This document shows, piece by piece, positions 1 through 6,211 of a stretch of 7,391 nt of DNA. Under the pieces are notes generated by a model. That model was not told the DNA's origin, did no database searches, and saw only the letters and a list, made by a program, of their open reading frames with translations. How positions within the stretch are numbered: the stretch's first letter is position 1; each line of letters opens with the position of its first letter. This stretch comes from Candidatus Parcubacteria bacterium (GTDB taxonomy: Bacteria > Patescibacteriota > Minisyncoccia > Minisyncoccales > Staskawiczbacteraceae): positions 1 through 7,391 of the forward strand of contig JAIFWS010000039.1 of assembly GCA_019658985.1 (NCBI GenBank), given 5' to 3'. The position numbers and the translations under genes were made by a program.

Positions 1-892
1 GGAGTGGTAAACTGATCTCTATAATTTCCGCACCAGCGTCTTCGGCCTTCTTAATCGCGTCTTTGATAATCTTTTCCACTTCCGGGTCAATCCCCTTTGA
101 AAAATATTCCCGAGGCACGCCGATTTTCAAACCTTTCAAGGCGGCTTTCGACGATTCCAAAGAATAATCAACGCTCGTGGCATCCAACGGATCTTTTCCG
201 GAAATCGCTTGAAAAATAATTCTGGCATCTTCAACATTTCTGGCAATCGGCCCGATCTGGTCCAGCGAAGAAGCCAGTGCAATCGCGCCATGCCGGGAAA
301 CCGCGCCATAGGTAGGATTTAAACCCACGACTCCACAAAATGAAGCTGGCAACCTAATAGATCCACCAGTATCAGAACCCAAGGAATAGACAGCTTCTTT
401 TGCTGCCACGGCGGCCGCCGACCCTCCTGAACTTCCACCGGGAACACGGGTCAGGTCATGCGGATTTTTCGTTATCTTAAAAGCGGAATTTTCCGTGGAA
501 ACTCCCATGGCAAATTCATCAAGATTAGTTTTCCCCAAAATTACAGCACCCCGCTCTTTTAATCTTGTAATTACCGTTGCGTCATAGGGAGCAATATAAT
601 TTTCCAGGATTCTTGATGCGGCAGTGGCGCGCTCCCCTTCCACTAAAATATTATCCTTAATGGCACAAGGCACTCCGCACAGCATCGGGAAATCCTTTTC
701 TTTGGCCATACGTTCATCGGCTGCCTCCGCCTGTTTTAATGCCAGGTTTTCCGTAACCGATAAATACGCATCGATTTTCGGTTCGGTTTTTTTGATGTGA
801 TCCAAATAGGCTTTCGTAACTCCAACCGAAGTAAACTGCTTTTTCTTGAAGCCTTCGTGGAGCTGGGTAATGGTTAAATCCAATATATCCAT
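1..892 (-). CDS. gatA: Asp-tRNA(Asn)/Glu-tRNA(Gln) amidotransferase subunit A (3' end cut by window edge)
   Basis: GatA is the amidase subunit of the GatCAB complex. It releases ammonia from glutamine (or asparagine) so that GatB can amidate mischarged Glu-tRNA(Gln) or Asp-tRNA(Asn) in the cytoplasm. The first 297 codons are present, starting MDILDLTITQ; about 180-190 residues of a typical 480-490 aa GatA lie outside. The amidase-signature triad is visible and falls on the standard numbers: Lys79 in CAIKDN, the cis-Ser154 in PGGSSGGS, and the nucleophile Ser178 in GSDTGGSIRLP. The family motif SSLDQIGP follows. The ATG lies 3 bp after the gatC stop with only a weak AGGT upstream, so translation is probably coupled to gatC. 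No gatB is visible; it may lie further downstream. Identity is certain; only the end is missing. Confidence 0.97.
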   Translation of the reverse strand, partial: MDILDLTITQLHEGFKKKQFTSVGVTKAYLDHIKKTEPKIDAYLSVTENLALKQAEAADERMAKEKDFPMLCGVPCAIKDNILVEGERATAASRILENYIAPYDATVITRLKERGAVILGKTNLDEFAMGVSTENSAFKITKNPHDLTRVPGGSSGGSAAAVAAKEAVYSLGSDTGGSIRLPASFCGVVGLNPTYGAVSRHGAIALASSLDQIGPIARNVEDARIIFQAISGKDPLDATSVDYSLESSKAALKGLKIGVPREYFSKGIDPEVEKIIKDAIKKAEDAGAEIIEISLPL

Positions 893-895
893 TAG

Positions 896-1180
896 TTAAA
901 ATACCTGTTTTACTTTAATATAGTCGTCTTTTTTATCAGGAGCAGCCTGGATCAGGTTATTAGCGAGGCTGGCGAATTTTTGCCCCACCTCATCTTTGCG
1001 TAGTGCATTTTTTTTCTCATGTTCTCCCTTCGCCGCTTTTGTCGCCTTCGGCGCTTTTTTCAGCACATCAAAATAATCCAAAATCGATGACAAATCTCTT
1101 TGCATCTTTTCCGTTTCCTGATCAGTTAATTGCAATCGCGCTAATTTGGCGATCCGCAGGACCTCCTCTTTGGTAATCAT
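896..1180 (-). CDS. gatC: Asp-tRNA(Asn)/Glu-tRNA(Gln) amidotransferase subunit C
   Basis: GatC is the small subunit that wraps around GatA and GatB and stabilises GatCAB. The 94-aa product starts MITKEEVLRIAKLARLQL, the normal GatC N-terminal helix, and ends with the conserved pattern LRKDEV, then AAPDKKDDYIKVKQVF, where family members have APD..dgfFKVPkVi. The middle (about residues 42-56) is rich in Lys and Ala and looks like a flexible linker. I chose the ATG at 1180. An in-frame TTG 18 bp upstream would add MVLFTH, but that codon lies beside the predicted -10 box and the extra residues do not match the family. No Shine-Dalgarno site precedes the ATG, which fits the leaderless promoter just upstream. 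The gene is first in a gatC-gatA operon. Confidence 0.95.
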   Translation of the reverse strand: MITKEEVLRIAKLARLQLTDQETEKMQRDLSSILDYFDVLKKAPKATKAAKGEHEKKNALRKDEVGQKFASLANNLIQAAPDKKDDYIKVKQVF

Positions 1181-1188
1181 ATGGGTAA

Positions 1189-1217
1189 ATAGTACCAAAA
1201 TTCATCACACTTCTCAA
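1189..1217 (-). promoter_or_regulatory. Predicted promoter of gatCA, probably leaderless
   Basis: On the minus strand there is a -35-like TTGAGA (plus positions 1212-1217), a 17-bp spacer, and a -10-like TACTAT (1189-1194) preceded by TGG, an extended -10. Only 8 bases separate the -10 from the gatC ATG. Transcription would therefore start at or within a base or two of the start codon, giving a leaderless mRNA. The lack of a Shine-Dalgarno site agrees with this. Prediction from sequence only. Confidence 0.6.
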
Positions 1218-1220
1218 TAA

Positions 1221-1247
1221 TTGACAAAAGAGAATGAATGGTATACT
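1221..1247 (+). promoter_or_regulatory. Predicted promoter of the 63-aa gene, back-to-back with the gatCA promoter
   Basis: A perfect TTGACA (1221-1226) is followed by TATACT (1242-1247), with TGG directly before it as an extended -10. The spacer is 15 bp, shorter than the optimal 17; the extended -10 may compensate. The predicted start near 1254 leaves a leader of about 50 nt. The -35 box lies 3 bp from the -35 box of the oppositely directed gatCA promoter. Confidence 0.65.
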
Positions 1248-1291
1248 TTTATTTCAGCACAACGATGAGTGCTTCCACGAGACCTTCGCCC

Positions 1292-1298
1292 AAAGGAG
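1292..1298 (+). promoter_or_regulatory. Shine-Dalgarno site that fixes the start of the 63-aa gene
   Basis: AAAGGAG lies 7 nt before the ATG at 1306. An earlier in-frame ATG at 1234 falls between the -35 and -10 boxes and cannot be in the transcript, so this site decides the start. The contrast matters: none of the complete minus-strand genes has a convincing Shine-Dalgarno site. Confidence 0.8.
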
Positions 1299-1305
1299 CG
1301 GTGTG

Positions 1306-1497
1306 ATGAGCAAAAGGAAGTGGCGGGTCCAGGTGAGAGTGACCAGCGGAACGCCGGCCACCACGCCGGAGCGGTTCGTCAACGTCGTCGAAACTGGTCG
1401 TAAAGAAGCCGAACAAGCCGCCGTCGTCGAGATGGAGAAAAAGCACATAGGCGTGCGTTTCCGAGCCCTGTCGGTGGTGGAACAGGAGAACGATTGA
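1306..1497 (+). CDS. Small protein of unknown function (63 aa), predicted beta-beta-alpha-beta
   Basis: I do not recognise this family. By eye the product reads as strand (KWRVQVRVTS), loop, strand (RFVNVVETG), amphipathic helix (RKEAEQAAVVEMEKKHI), strand (VRFRALSVVEQ). This is a compact beta-beta-alpha-beta layout, with a basic N-terminus (MSKRKWR) and an acidic tail (EQEND). It has no signal peptide, membrane segment or cysteine. The layout is compatible with a small nucleic-acid- or protein-binding domain, but no motif proves that. The gene is very likely real: it has its own extended -10 promoter, a strong Shine-Dalgarno site and a terminator 12 bp after the stop. A hand count of 1321-1500 gives about 61% G+C, clearly richer than the core genes on either side. 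It stands alone on the plus strand, followed by a second unit of the same design. Acquisition by transfer is possible but unproven. Confidence 0.8.
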   Translation: MSKRKWRVQVRVTSGTPATTPERFVNVVETGRKEAEQAAVVEMEKKHIGVRFRALSVVEQEND

Positions 1498-1508
1498 GCG
1501 GTCTTAGA

Positions 1509-1545
1509 GCCCGCGCGATTTGATCGCGCCGGGCCTCTTTTTTTT
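1509..1545 (+). terminator. Rho-independent terminator of the 63-aa gene
   Basis: The arm GCCCGCGCGAT (1509-1519) pairs across a TTG loop with ATCGCGCCGGGC (1523-1534), with one bulged base. A CT and then eight T residues (1538-1545) follow. It is very GC-rich and correctly placed 12 bp after the stop codon. Confidence 0.9.
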
Positions 1546-1560
1546 CCACCCAGCCGTCCG

Positions 1561-1589
1561 TTGACAACCCGCATAAAAATGTTAAGACT
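1561..1589 (+). promoter_or_regulatory. Predicted promoter of the 147-aa gene
   Basis: A perfect TTGACA (1561-1566) is followed after 17 bp by AAGACT (1584-1589). This -10 is weak (3 of 6 bases, but including the A at position 2 and the T at position 6). It begins 15 bp after the previous terminator, as expected for an independent unit, and would give a leader of about 40 nt. CTAGCCTAG (1588-1596) overlaps the predicted start point and could be an operator, but that is speculative. Confidence 0.5.
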
Positions 1590-1623
1590 AGCCTAGCGTT
1601 AAAAACTCATCCGGCTCGACCCT

Positions 1624-1629
1624 GGAGGA
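1624..1629 (+). promoter_or_regulatory. Shine-Dalgarno site of the 147-aa gene
   Basis: GGAGGA lies 5 nt before the ATG at 1635. It is close to the full consensus and supports that start. Confidence 0.8.
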
Positions 1630-1634
1630 AGTGC

Positions 1635-2078
1635 ATGCCGATTCTAAAACTCTGGCTGCAAAGCTTGAAGAAACCCGACGGAGTAAACCACTCCGGAGCG
1701 ATCTATGAAGGGATTCTTGAACCGCTGGCGGCGGAACCAGAGGCGCAGGGACGCACCTACTGCGAGCTGATCGACGTACCAACCCAGAATCCGCCACAGA
1801 CGCTCGACGAGAGGCTCGAACCCATCCGGCACCAGTACGAGGGTCGCCTGGCGGGGATCGAACTCCTACTAGGGCTGGCGAAATTTCTCCGGATCGGCGA
1901 ACTCGGACCGGAAACGGTCGTGATCCTGGCGATTGCCAGAACGTACGACAAACTCGAAGTCCCCGGCCAGTCGATCCTGGTTCTCAGGTGTGGCCCGACG
2001 GCTTCGCCCTACCTGACCAGCTACGACCTGGCAGAAATCCACGCCGGCCCACTCAAGGTGCTCGTATTCACGCCCTAA
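1635..2078 (+). CDS. Protein of unknown function (147 aa), probably cytosolic
   Basis: I do not recognise this protein. It starts MPILKLWLQSLKKPDG. It has a Pro/Glu-rich middle (about residues 29-65), a long mainly hydrophobic, probably helical stretch (about 70-90, RLAGIELLLGLAKFLRIGEL), and three short predicted beta strands towards the end: VVILAIAR (95-102), SILVLRC (113-119) and PLKVLVF (139-145). There are two cysteines (43 and 119), no obvious signal peptide and no clear full-length membrane span. The gene is convincing: TTGACA promoter, GGAGGA Shine-Dalgarno site, and a terminator whose stem begins at the last base of the stop codon. Sampled lines are 57-70% G+C. It follows the 63-aa gene on the same strand, but a terminator separates them, so the two are neighbours rather than an operon. 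It meets mreB tail to tail. Confidence 0.8.
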   Translation: MPILKLWLQSLKKPDGVNHSGAIYEGILEPLAAEPEAQGRTYCELIDVPTQNPPQTLDERLEPIRHQYEGRLAGIELLLGLAKFLRIGELGPETVVILAIARTYDKLEVPGQSILVLRCGPTASPYLTSYDLAEIHAGPLKVLVFTP

Positions 2079-2114
2079 TCCTAGCTGCCAGCCATGGCCC
2101 TAGGATCTTTTTTT
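2078..2114 (+). terminator. Rho-independent terminator of the 147-aa gene
   Basis: The outer stem ATCCTAG (2078-2084) pairs with CTAGGAT (2100-2106). Inside, GCCA pairs with TGGC around a GCCA loop. C and then seven T residues (2108-2114) follow. The stem starts on the last base of the stop codon. Confidence 0.85.
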
Positions 2115-2120
2115 ACAACA

Positions 2121-2146
2121 AAAAATCCGCCGGTCGGCGGATTTTT
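2121..2146 (-). terminator. Terminator of the mreB operon, symmetrical and so possibly bidirectional
   Basis: A perfect 11-bp inverted repeat, AAAAATCCGCC / GGCGGATTTTT, surrounds a GGTC loop. On the minus strand it begins 3 bp after the mreB stop. The A-tract/T-tract symmetry means it can act in both directions and would also catch read-through from the plus-strand units. Confidence 0.92.
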
Positions 2147-2149
2147 AAT

Positions 2150-3238
2150 TTAGATTGGCGCTCCCCATTCTTCGTCTTTTTCCATCACGCTCGCGAGCGA
2201 CCCGATATTTTCCAAAGCGATTCCGGATCCGCGCACCACCGATGTCAGAGGATCATCAATAATCCGGCATGGCATCTTTGTTTCGCGGGAAATCAATACA
2301 TCAAGGCCTTTTAAGAGCGACCCTCCTCCGGCCAGGTAAATTCCGTTCGTCATAACATCTGCTAACAGTTCCGGCGGAGTTTCCTCAATGGTTGTTTTAA
2401 TGGCGCCCACAATCTGGCTTACTGACCGGCTTAATGCCCGTTGAATGTCATCATTAAAAACCACCACTTCTTCAGGCAAGCCGGTTACCAGATTCCTGCC
2501 GCGCATTGCCATTTCTTTTTTCTCTTTCAATGGCATGGCGCTGCCGATATTGATCTTAATAAATTCCGCAGTCCGCTCACCAATCAATAATTTATATTCT
2601 TTCTGCGCGAATTGCACGATATCATCATTTAATTTATCTCCGGCAATCCGCAAACTTTTAAAGGCTACAATCCCGCCCAGGGAAATAACGGCCACCTCTG
2701 TTGTCCCCCCGCCGATGTCTACAATAAAATTTCCTCCCGGTTCCTGAATAGGCAGCTTTGCCCCGATAGCGGAAGCCAGCGGTTCCTCAATCAAAAAAAC
2801 GGTCCGGGCGCCAGCATTTTTCGCGGCGTCGCGCACGGCTTTGCGTTCTACCTCGGTAACTCCGCACGGGATTCCAATAATAACGCGTGGGCTATAACCG
2901 AAGCCGAACATTTTCTTGGATCCGGAAACCGCTTTTTCGATGAAGTATTTAAGCATTTGCTCGGTCACTTCAAAATCTGAAATCACGCCGTTTACCAACG
3001 GACGGGTCGCGGTAATATATGAAGGCGTACGCCCCACCATTTTTTTAGCCTCTTCGCCGATCGCTAAAATCTGGCCGGTTTTGTTATTTACCGCCACGAC
3101 CGAAGGCTCATTAATGATAATTCCCCGGTCCTTTACATATACCAGGGAATTTGCCGTACCCAAGTCGATTGCCATATCGAGCGAAAGGAACGAGAATGCT
3201 TTTTTTGCTACAGAAAATGGGAATTTGTCCGATATCAT
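2150..3238 (-). CDS. mreB: Rod-shape-determining protein MreB (full-length paralog)
   Basis: MreB is a bacterial actin that forms antiparallel double filaments under the membrane and guides the wall-elongation machinery. The 362-aa product is slightly longer than typical (330-350). The actin-fold nucleotide motifs are present: phosphate-1 loop DLGTANSLVYV from residue 25, phosphate-2 loop DIGGGTTEVAV from 174, adenosine loop LAGGGSLLKG (302-311), and the family catalytic segment LIEEPLASAIGA (149-160) with its two glutamates. The N-terminus (ISDKFPFSVAKKAFSFLSL) is longer than usual and amphipathic, suiting membrane binding. The C-terminus carries an extra charged tail (MEKDEEWGAPI). The ATG shares ATGA with the proS stop (4-bp overlap) and has no Shine-Dalgarno site, which points to coupled translation. 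It is the last gene of the operon and differs clearly from the other MreB at the right edge. Confidence 0.96.
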   Translation of the reverse strand: MISDKFPFSVAKKAFSFLSLDMAIDLGTANSLVYVKDRGIIINEPSVVAVNNKTGQILAIGEEAKKMVGRTPSYITATRPLVNGVISDFEVTEQMLKYFIEKAVSGSKKMFGFGYSPRVIIGIPCGVTEVERKAVRDAAKNAGARTVFLIEEPLASAIGAKLPIQEPGGNFIVDIGGGTTEVAVISLGGIVAFKSLRIAGDKLNDDIVQFAQKEYKLLIGERTAEFIKINIGSAMPLKEKKEMAMRGRNLVTGLPEEVVVFNDDIQRALSRSVSQIVGAIKTTIEETPPELLADVMTNGIYLAGGGSLLKGLDVLISRETKMPCRIIDDPLTSVVRGSGIALENIGSLASVMEKDEEWGAPI

Positions 3239-4476
3239 TTTAATGCTTTTATTGTGTCTTTAATTTTTACCAGCCGAGCCTTTTCTTTTGCGCGTTCCTT
3301 CACTTCAACTGAATTTTCTTTTAACGTCCTCTCGCTGACAACAAGGCGCACCGGGATCCCTATCAAGTCTGATTCAGCGAATTTTTCGCCCGCCATTTTT
3401 GTCTGTCTATCGTCATATAATACTTCAATATTTTCCTTTTGCAAGTCTGTGTATAACTTTTGAGCGGCTTTTTTTACGTTGGGTGTATTTTCAATCTGGA
3501 TCAAGTGCACCTGGAACGGCGCGACAGACTTTGGCCAGATAATTCCCTTGTCATCATAATTGGTTTCAACGATCGTTCCCAATAGCCTCCCTAATCCGAT
3601 TCCGTAGCAACCCATTAGCACCGGCTTATCCACGGCATCCCGGTCAGTAAACTTTAAATCAAACGGGGTTGAGAACTTGGTGCCTAGTTTGAAAATATTC
3701 CCCACCTCCACTGCTTTTTTCTCTTCAAACTGGTCATTTTTACACTTGGTGCAAACTGGCGTTTCTTCTTTTATTTCTTTGTTTATGGCAAGCGAGCATT
3801 TGGTGCAGATATAAATCAAATCTTCGCCCGCGTCGGTAATAGCCTGGAATTCATCGGAATATTTGGAAAAAGTCCCTCCCGATGCCAATGTCCGATAAGT
3901 TACTTTTCCAATCCCGCATTCTTTGAATATTTTTTCGTATGACTTTGCGGCTTTTTCATAATAAATATCGAAGTCATCCTGGTTGGTGAAAAAAGAATAC
4001 ATGTCTTTCATGATAAACTCGCGGGTCCTTAAAATACCTGATTTGGCGCGCAGTTCATTCCGGAATTTGGTCTGGATCTGGAATACAGATAAAGGCAAGT
4101 CGCGGTAAGAAAATATCACCTTTTTTGCCAACGGCGCGATAATCTCTTCATGGGTCGAACCCAAAGCATATTCTTTATCGCCAGCACCTTTTAATTTAAA
4201 AAGGATATCCAGCGTATCCCACCGGCCGGTTTTCTGCCAATTCTCTTTTGGGTGGAGCGAAGGGAGCAAAAGTTCCTGCCCATCGATCAATTCCATATTC
4301 TTCCTGATAATATTTTCGATGTTTTTCAAAACCCTAAATCCCAAAGGCATAAAGGAATATACTCCGGCCATCAATTGGTCGACATACCCGGCGCGGACCA
4401 ATAAATCATGGGAAACAGAATCCGCGTCAGCGGACTTGTTCCTGTTTGCTTTGTAAAAGAGTTTTGATTGAAGCAT
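3235..4476 (-). CDS. proS: Prolyl-tRNA synthetase, short form with a Cys4 knuckle in place of the editing domain
   Basis: ProRS is a class II synthetase that charges tRNA(Pro) with proline in the cytoplasm. Motif 1 lies around residues 36-75. The substrate loop STHEE (107-111) is where bacterial enzymes have TSEE or THEE. Motif 2 is TKFRNELRAKSGILRTREF (136-154). Motif 3 is GCYGIGLGRLLG (289-300) with Arg297. The anticodon-binding domain begins near GIIWPKSVAPFQVHLI (311-326) and includes DDRQTKMAGEKF. At 413 aa it is far shorter than the common bacterial form (about 570 aa). The roughly 180-residue INS editing domain between motifs 2 and 3 is absent. In its place residues 224-245 hold CTKC and CTKC, a likely zinc knuckle, followed by the usual VEVGNIFKLGTKFS. 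Loss of INS predicts no cis-editing of Ala-tRNA(Pro). It lies 27 bp after rseP and has no visible Shine-Dalgarno site. Confidence 0.96.
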   Translation of the reverse strand: MLQSKLFYKANRNKSADADSVSHDLLVRAGYVDQLMAGVYSFMPLGFRVLKNIENIIRKNMELIDGQELLLPSLHPKENWQKTGRWDTLDILFKLKGAGDKEYALGSTHEEIIAPLAKKVIFSYRDLPLSVFQIQTKFRNELRAKSGILRTREFIMKDMYSFFTNQDDFDIYYEKAAKSYEKIFKECGIGKVTYRTLASGGTFSKYSDEFQAITDAGEDLIYICTKCSLAINKEIKEETPVCTKCKNDQFEEKKAVEVGNIFKLGTKFSTPFDLKFTDRDAVDKPVLMGCYGIGLGRLLGTIVETNYDDKGIIWPKSVAPFQVHLIQIENTPNVKKAAQKLYTDLQKENIEVLYDDRQTKMAGEKFAESDLIGIPVRLVVSERTLKENSVEVKERAKEKARLVKIKDTIKALK

Positions 4477-4503
4477 GTTTTTAAAATTTATTTAGATTTA
4501 AGT

Positions 4504-5625
4504 TTATAGTCCGGCTTTCCAAAAGTCTACGAGCCGCGGGATATCGAACCGTACTGTGATAAACAATGACATCAAAATCAGCAAGACGAAAAATATAATC
4601 GTGAGCGCCTGTTCCACTTTTACCGGGACGGGCTTCCCCATCACTTTTTCAATCGCTAAAAACACCATCTTTCCTCCATCAAGCGCGGGAATGGGAAATA
4701 AATTAAAGATAGCTACCAAAACGGAAATCGATCCGATAAAGTAGAGGAAAAACCCAACCCCGTAGCTTGCGGCATTAGCCAAAAATATCGTGATGCCAAT
4801 CGGCCCGGCCAGTTCGGCTCCGCTCGGAACTCCCCTGCCGGAAAATAAATTAGCAAGCAGGCTGAAAATCCCTTGCAATGATTTTACCGTTACCTCCCAG
4901 GTAAACGCGATTCCTTTGACGGGAGCCATATACCAAGGCACTTTTTGGATAATCGTCGCCATCCGCTCTAAGGCTATTCCCGTGGCGCCTTGTCCCTCTG
5001 GCGGGTTAACCCTTGGGGTCACATCGAATTTCACGTCCTGGCCATTCCTATCCACCCAAACCGTAACCGGGTCCCCATTGCTGGTTTTCACGAATTCCTG
5101 AAAATCACCGATCTTTTTCACTTCTATTAACTCTGGCGAACCCGCCTCACTGACTCCGGTAATAATATCTCCTGATTTTAAACCTGCGGCTTCGGCCGGG
5201 GAACCTTTCTGGACTGACATGATCGTCACGCTCACATCAGAAACTCCCTGGATATCCTGGTCTCCCACCGGAACCTTGGCGCCAATGGAAAATAATACGG
5301 AAAAAATAACGATCGCGGCAACCCAGAAGGCCAGCACTCCGCCAAGCACAATCAACATCCTCTTCCAAATGGCCAGGTTTGAAAAACTTTTCGCGTCATG
5401 GATATCACCTTCTTCGCCGAAAATCCTGACAAACGCGCCGAATGGGATTAAGTTTATCGAATAGATGGTTTCGCCGAATTTTTTCCCGTAAATCCTGGGA
5501 GGATATCCGATGCCGAATTCTTCGACTTTCACGCCGAATTTTTTGGCAATAATAAAATGCCCGAATTCATGGATGACCATGAGGGCGATTAAGCTGAAGA
5601 ATGCGATTAATAAAGTTAGTATCAT
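4504..5625 (-). CDS. rseP: Site-2 zinc metalloprotease RseP (M50 family)
   Basis: RseP is an intramembrane protease that cuts single-pass membrane proteins such as anti-sigma factors or leftover signal peptides; its substrates here are unknown. The 373-aa product has the zinc motif HEFGH (residues 19-23) in the first membrane helix. It is followed by the FGIGYPPRIYG membrane loop (37-47), a second helix (about 91-114), one PDZ domain (about 125-205, with GSPAEAAGLKSGDIITGV), a third helix (about 289-308) running into the second metal site NLFPIPALDGG (308-318, Asp316), and a final helix (about 340-358). All catalytic residues are present. A single PDZ matches the B. subtilis RasP type rather than the two-PDZ E. 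coli RseP. The gene lies between frr and proS, the usual neighbourhood, with 21 bp and 27 bp gaps. No Shine-Dalgarno site is seen. Confidence 0.95.
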   Translation of the reverse strand: MILTLLIAFFSLIALMVIHEFGHFIIAKKFGVKVEEFGIGYPPRIYGKKFGETIYSINLIPFGAFVRIFGEEGDIHDAKSFSNLAIWKRMLIVLGGVLAFWVAAIVIFSVLFSIGAKVPVGDQDIQGVSDVSVTIMSVQKGSPAEAAGLKSGDIITGVSEAGSPELIEVKKIGDFQEFVKTSNGDPVTVWVDRNGQDVKFDVTPRVNPPEGQGATGIALERMATIIQKVPWYMAPVKGIAFTWEVTVKSLQGIFSLLANLFSGRGVPSGAELAGPIGITIFLANAASYGVGFFLYFIGSISVLVAIFNLFPIPALDGGKMVFLAIEKVMGKPVPVKVEQALTIIFFVLLILMSLFITVRFDIPRLVDFWKAGL

Positions 5626-5646
5626 ATAAAATAAATTATGACCGAT

Positions 5647-6201
5647 TTACATTAAGTCCCGTTCCTTTCTCTCAACTAATTCCTTGATTTTTTTATTGTA
5701 TTCGTCGATTAATTTTTGCAGCTCGTCCTTGCCTTTGAACTTATCATCCTCAGATAAATCCCCCGCTTTTTCCGCTTTCTGAATTTTATTCCAGGCTTCT
5801 TCGCGGGCGTGGCGCATGGTCTGACGGCCGTCTTCGGCTTTCTGGTTCAATACTTTTACCAAGCTCTTGCGATATTCTTCAGTAAGAGTTGGCAGATTCA
5901 ACCGGATCAGGTTTTTATCTACCACTGCTGACATGCCCAAACCGGAATTTCCGATAGCTTTTTCAATCGGTTCTATATATGAAGCGTCCCAGGGCTGGAT
6001 GACGATCTGGCTCGGTTCCGGGCAAGAGATAGCCGCCAACTGGTTTAAGCTGTAATTGGCGCCAAAAGCCGTTACTTGAATGTCTTCCACCAAACTTGGG
6101 GTGGCACGCGATGTCCTGATCTTGTCTATCTCGCCGGTTAAAAATTTGAGGGCTTTATCAAATTCCGGTTTCGCTTTATCAATAAATTCTTTTAAACTCA
6201 T
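5647..6201 (-). CDS. frr: Ribosome recycling factor
   Basis: RRF works with EF-G to split the post-termination ribosome into subunits. The 184-aa product has normal family length (about 185). Domain I is a three-helix bundle formed by the N-terminal helix (to about residue 30) and the two long helices from about 105 to the end. Domain II (about 31-103) is the small beta domain. Family signatures are the SRATPSLVEDI stretch (31-41), IRLNLPTLTEEYRKSLVK (99-116) and MRHAREEA (129-136), whose two arginines match the ribosome-contacting positions of the family. The last third is strongly charged and coiled-coil-like. It starts 10 bp after holB without a Shine-Dalgarno site. The usual upstream partners pyrH and tsf are not here, and uppS, cdsA and dxr, often between frr and rseP, are absent. 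Confidence 0.97.
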   Translation of the reverse strand: MSLKEFIDKAKPEFDKALKFLTGEIDKIRTSRATPSLVEDIQVTAFGANYSLNQLAAISCPEPSQIVIQPWDASYIEPIEKAIGNSGLGMSAVVDKNLIRLNLPTLTEEYRKSLVKVLNQKAEDGRQTMRHAREEAWNKIQKAEKAGDLSEDDKFKGKDELQKLIDEYNKKIKELVERKERDLM

Positions 6202-6211
6202 ATATTTATAA

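Noticed and set aside
1181..1198. TTG start that would lengthen gatC by six residues
   Set aside because: The codon is next to the predicted -10 box and the extra residues do not fit the GatC family.
1283..1296. Possible hairpin (CCTT with AAGG) covering the Shine-Dalgarno site of the 63-aa gene
   Set aside because: Only four base pairs; too weak to call a riboswitch or thermosensor.
1234..1305. N-terminal extension of the 63-aa gene from the ATG at 1234
   Set aside because: That ATG lies between the -35 and -10 boxes, so it would not be transcribed. The strong Shine-Dalgarno site sits before 1306.
1254..1574. Open frames on the minus strand opposite the two small plus-strand genes
   Set aside because: The GC-rich composition leaves open frames by chance. 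They run through the terminator and promoter and have no start signals.
1221..2114. Classical toxin-antitoxin operon
   Set aside because: The genes do not overlap, a terminator separates them, each has its own promoter, and no toxin or antitoxin motif is visible.
2188..2199. Perfect 12-bp palindrome CGCTCGCGAGCG inside the mreB 3' end
   Set aside because: It encodes normal MreB tail residues, has no second copy in the window, and could be chance or a restriction-type site.
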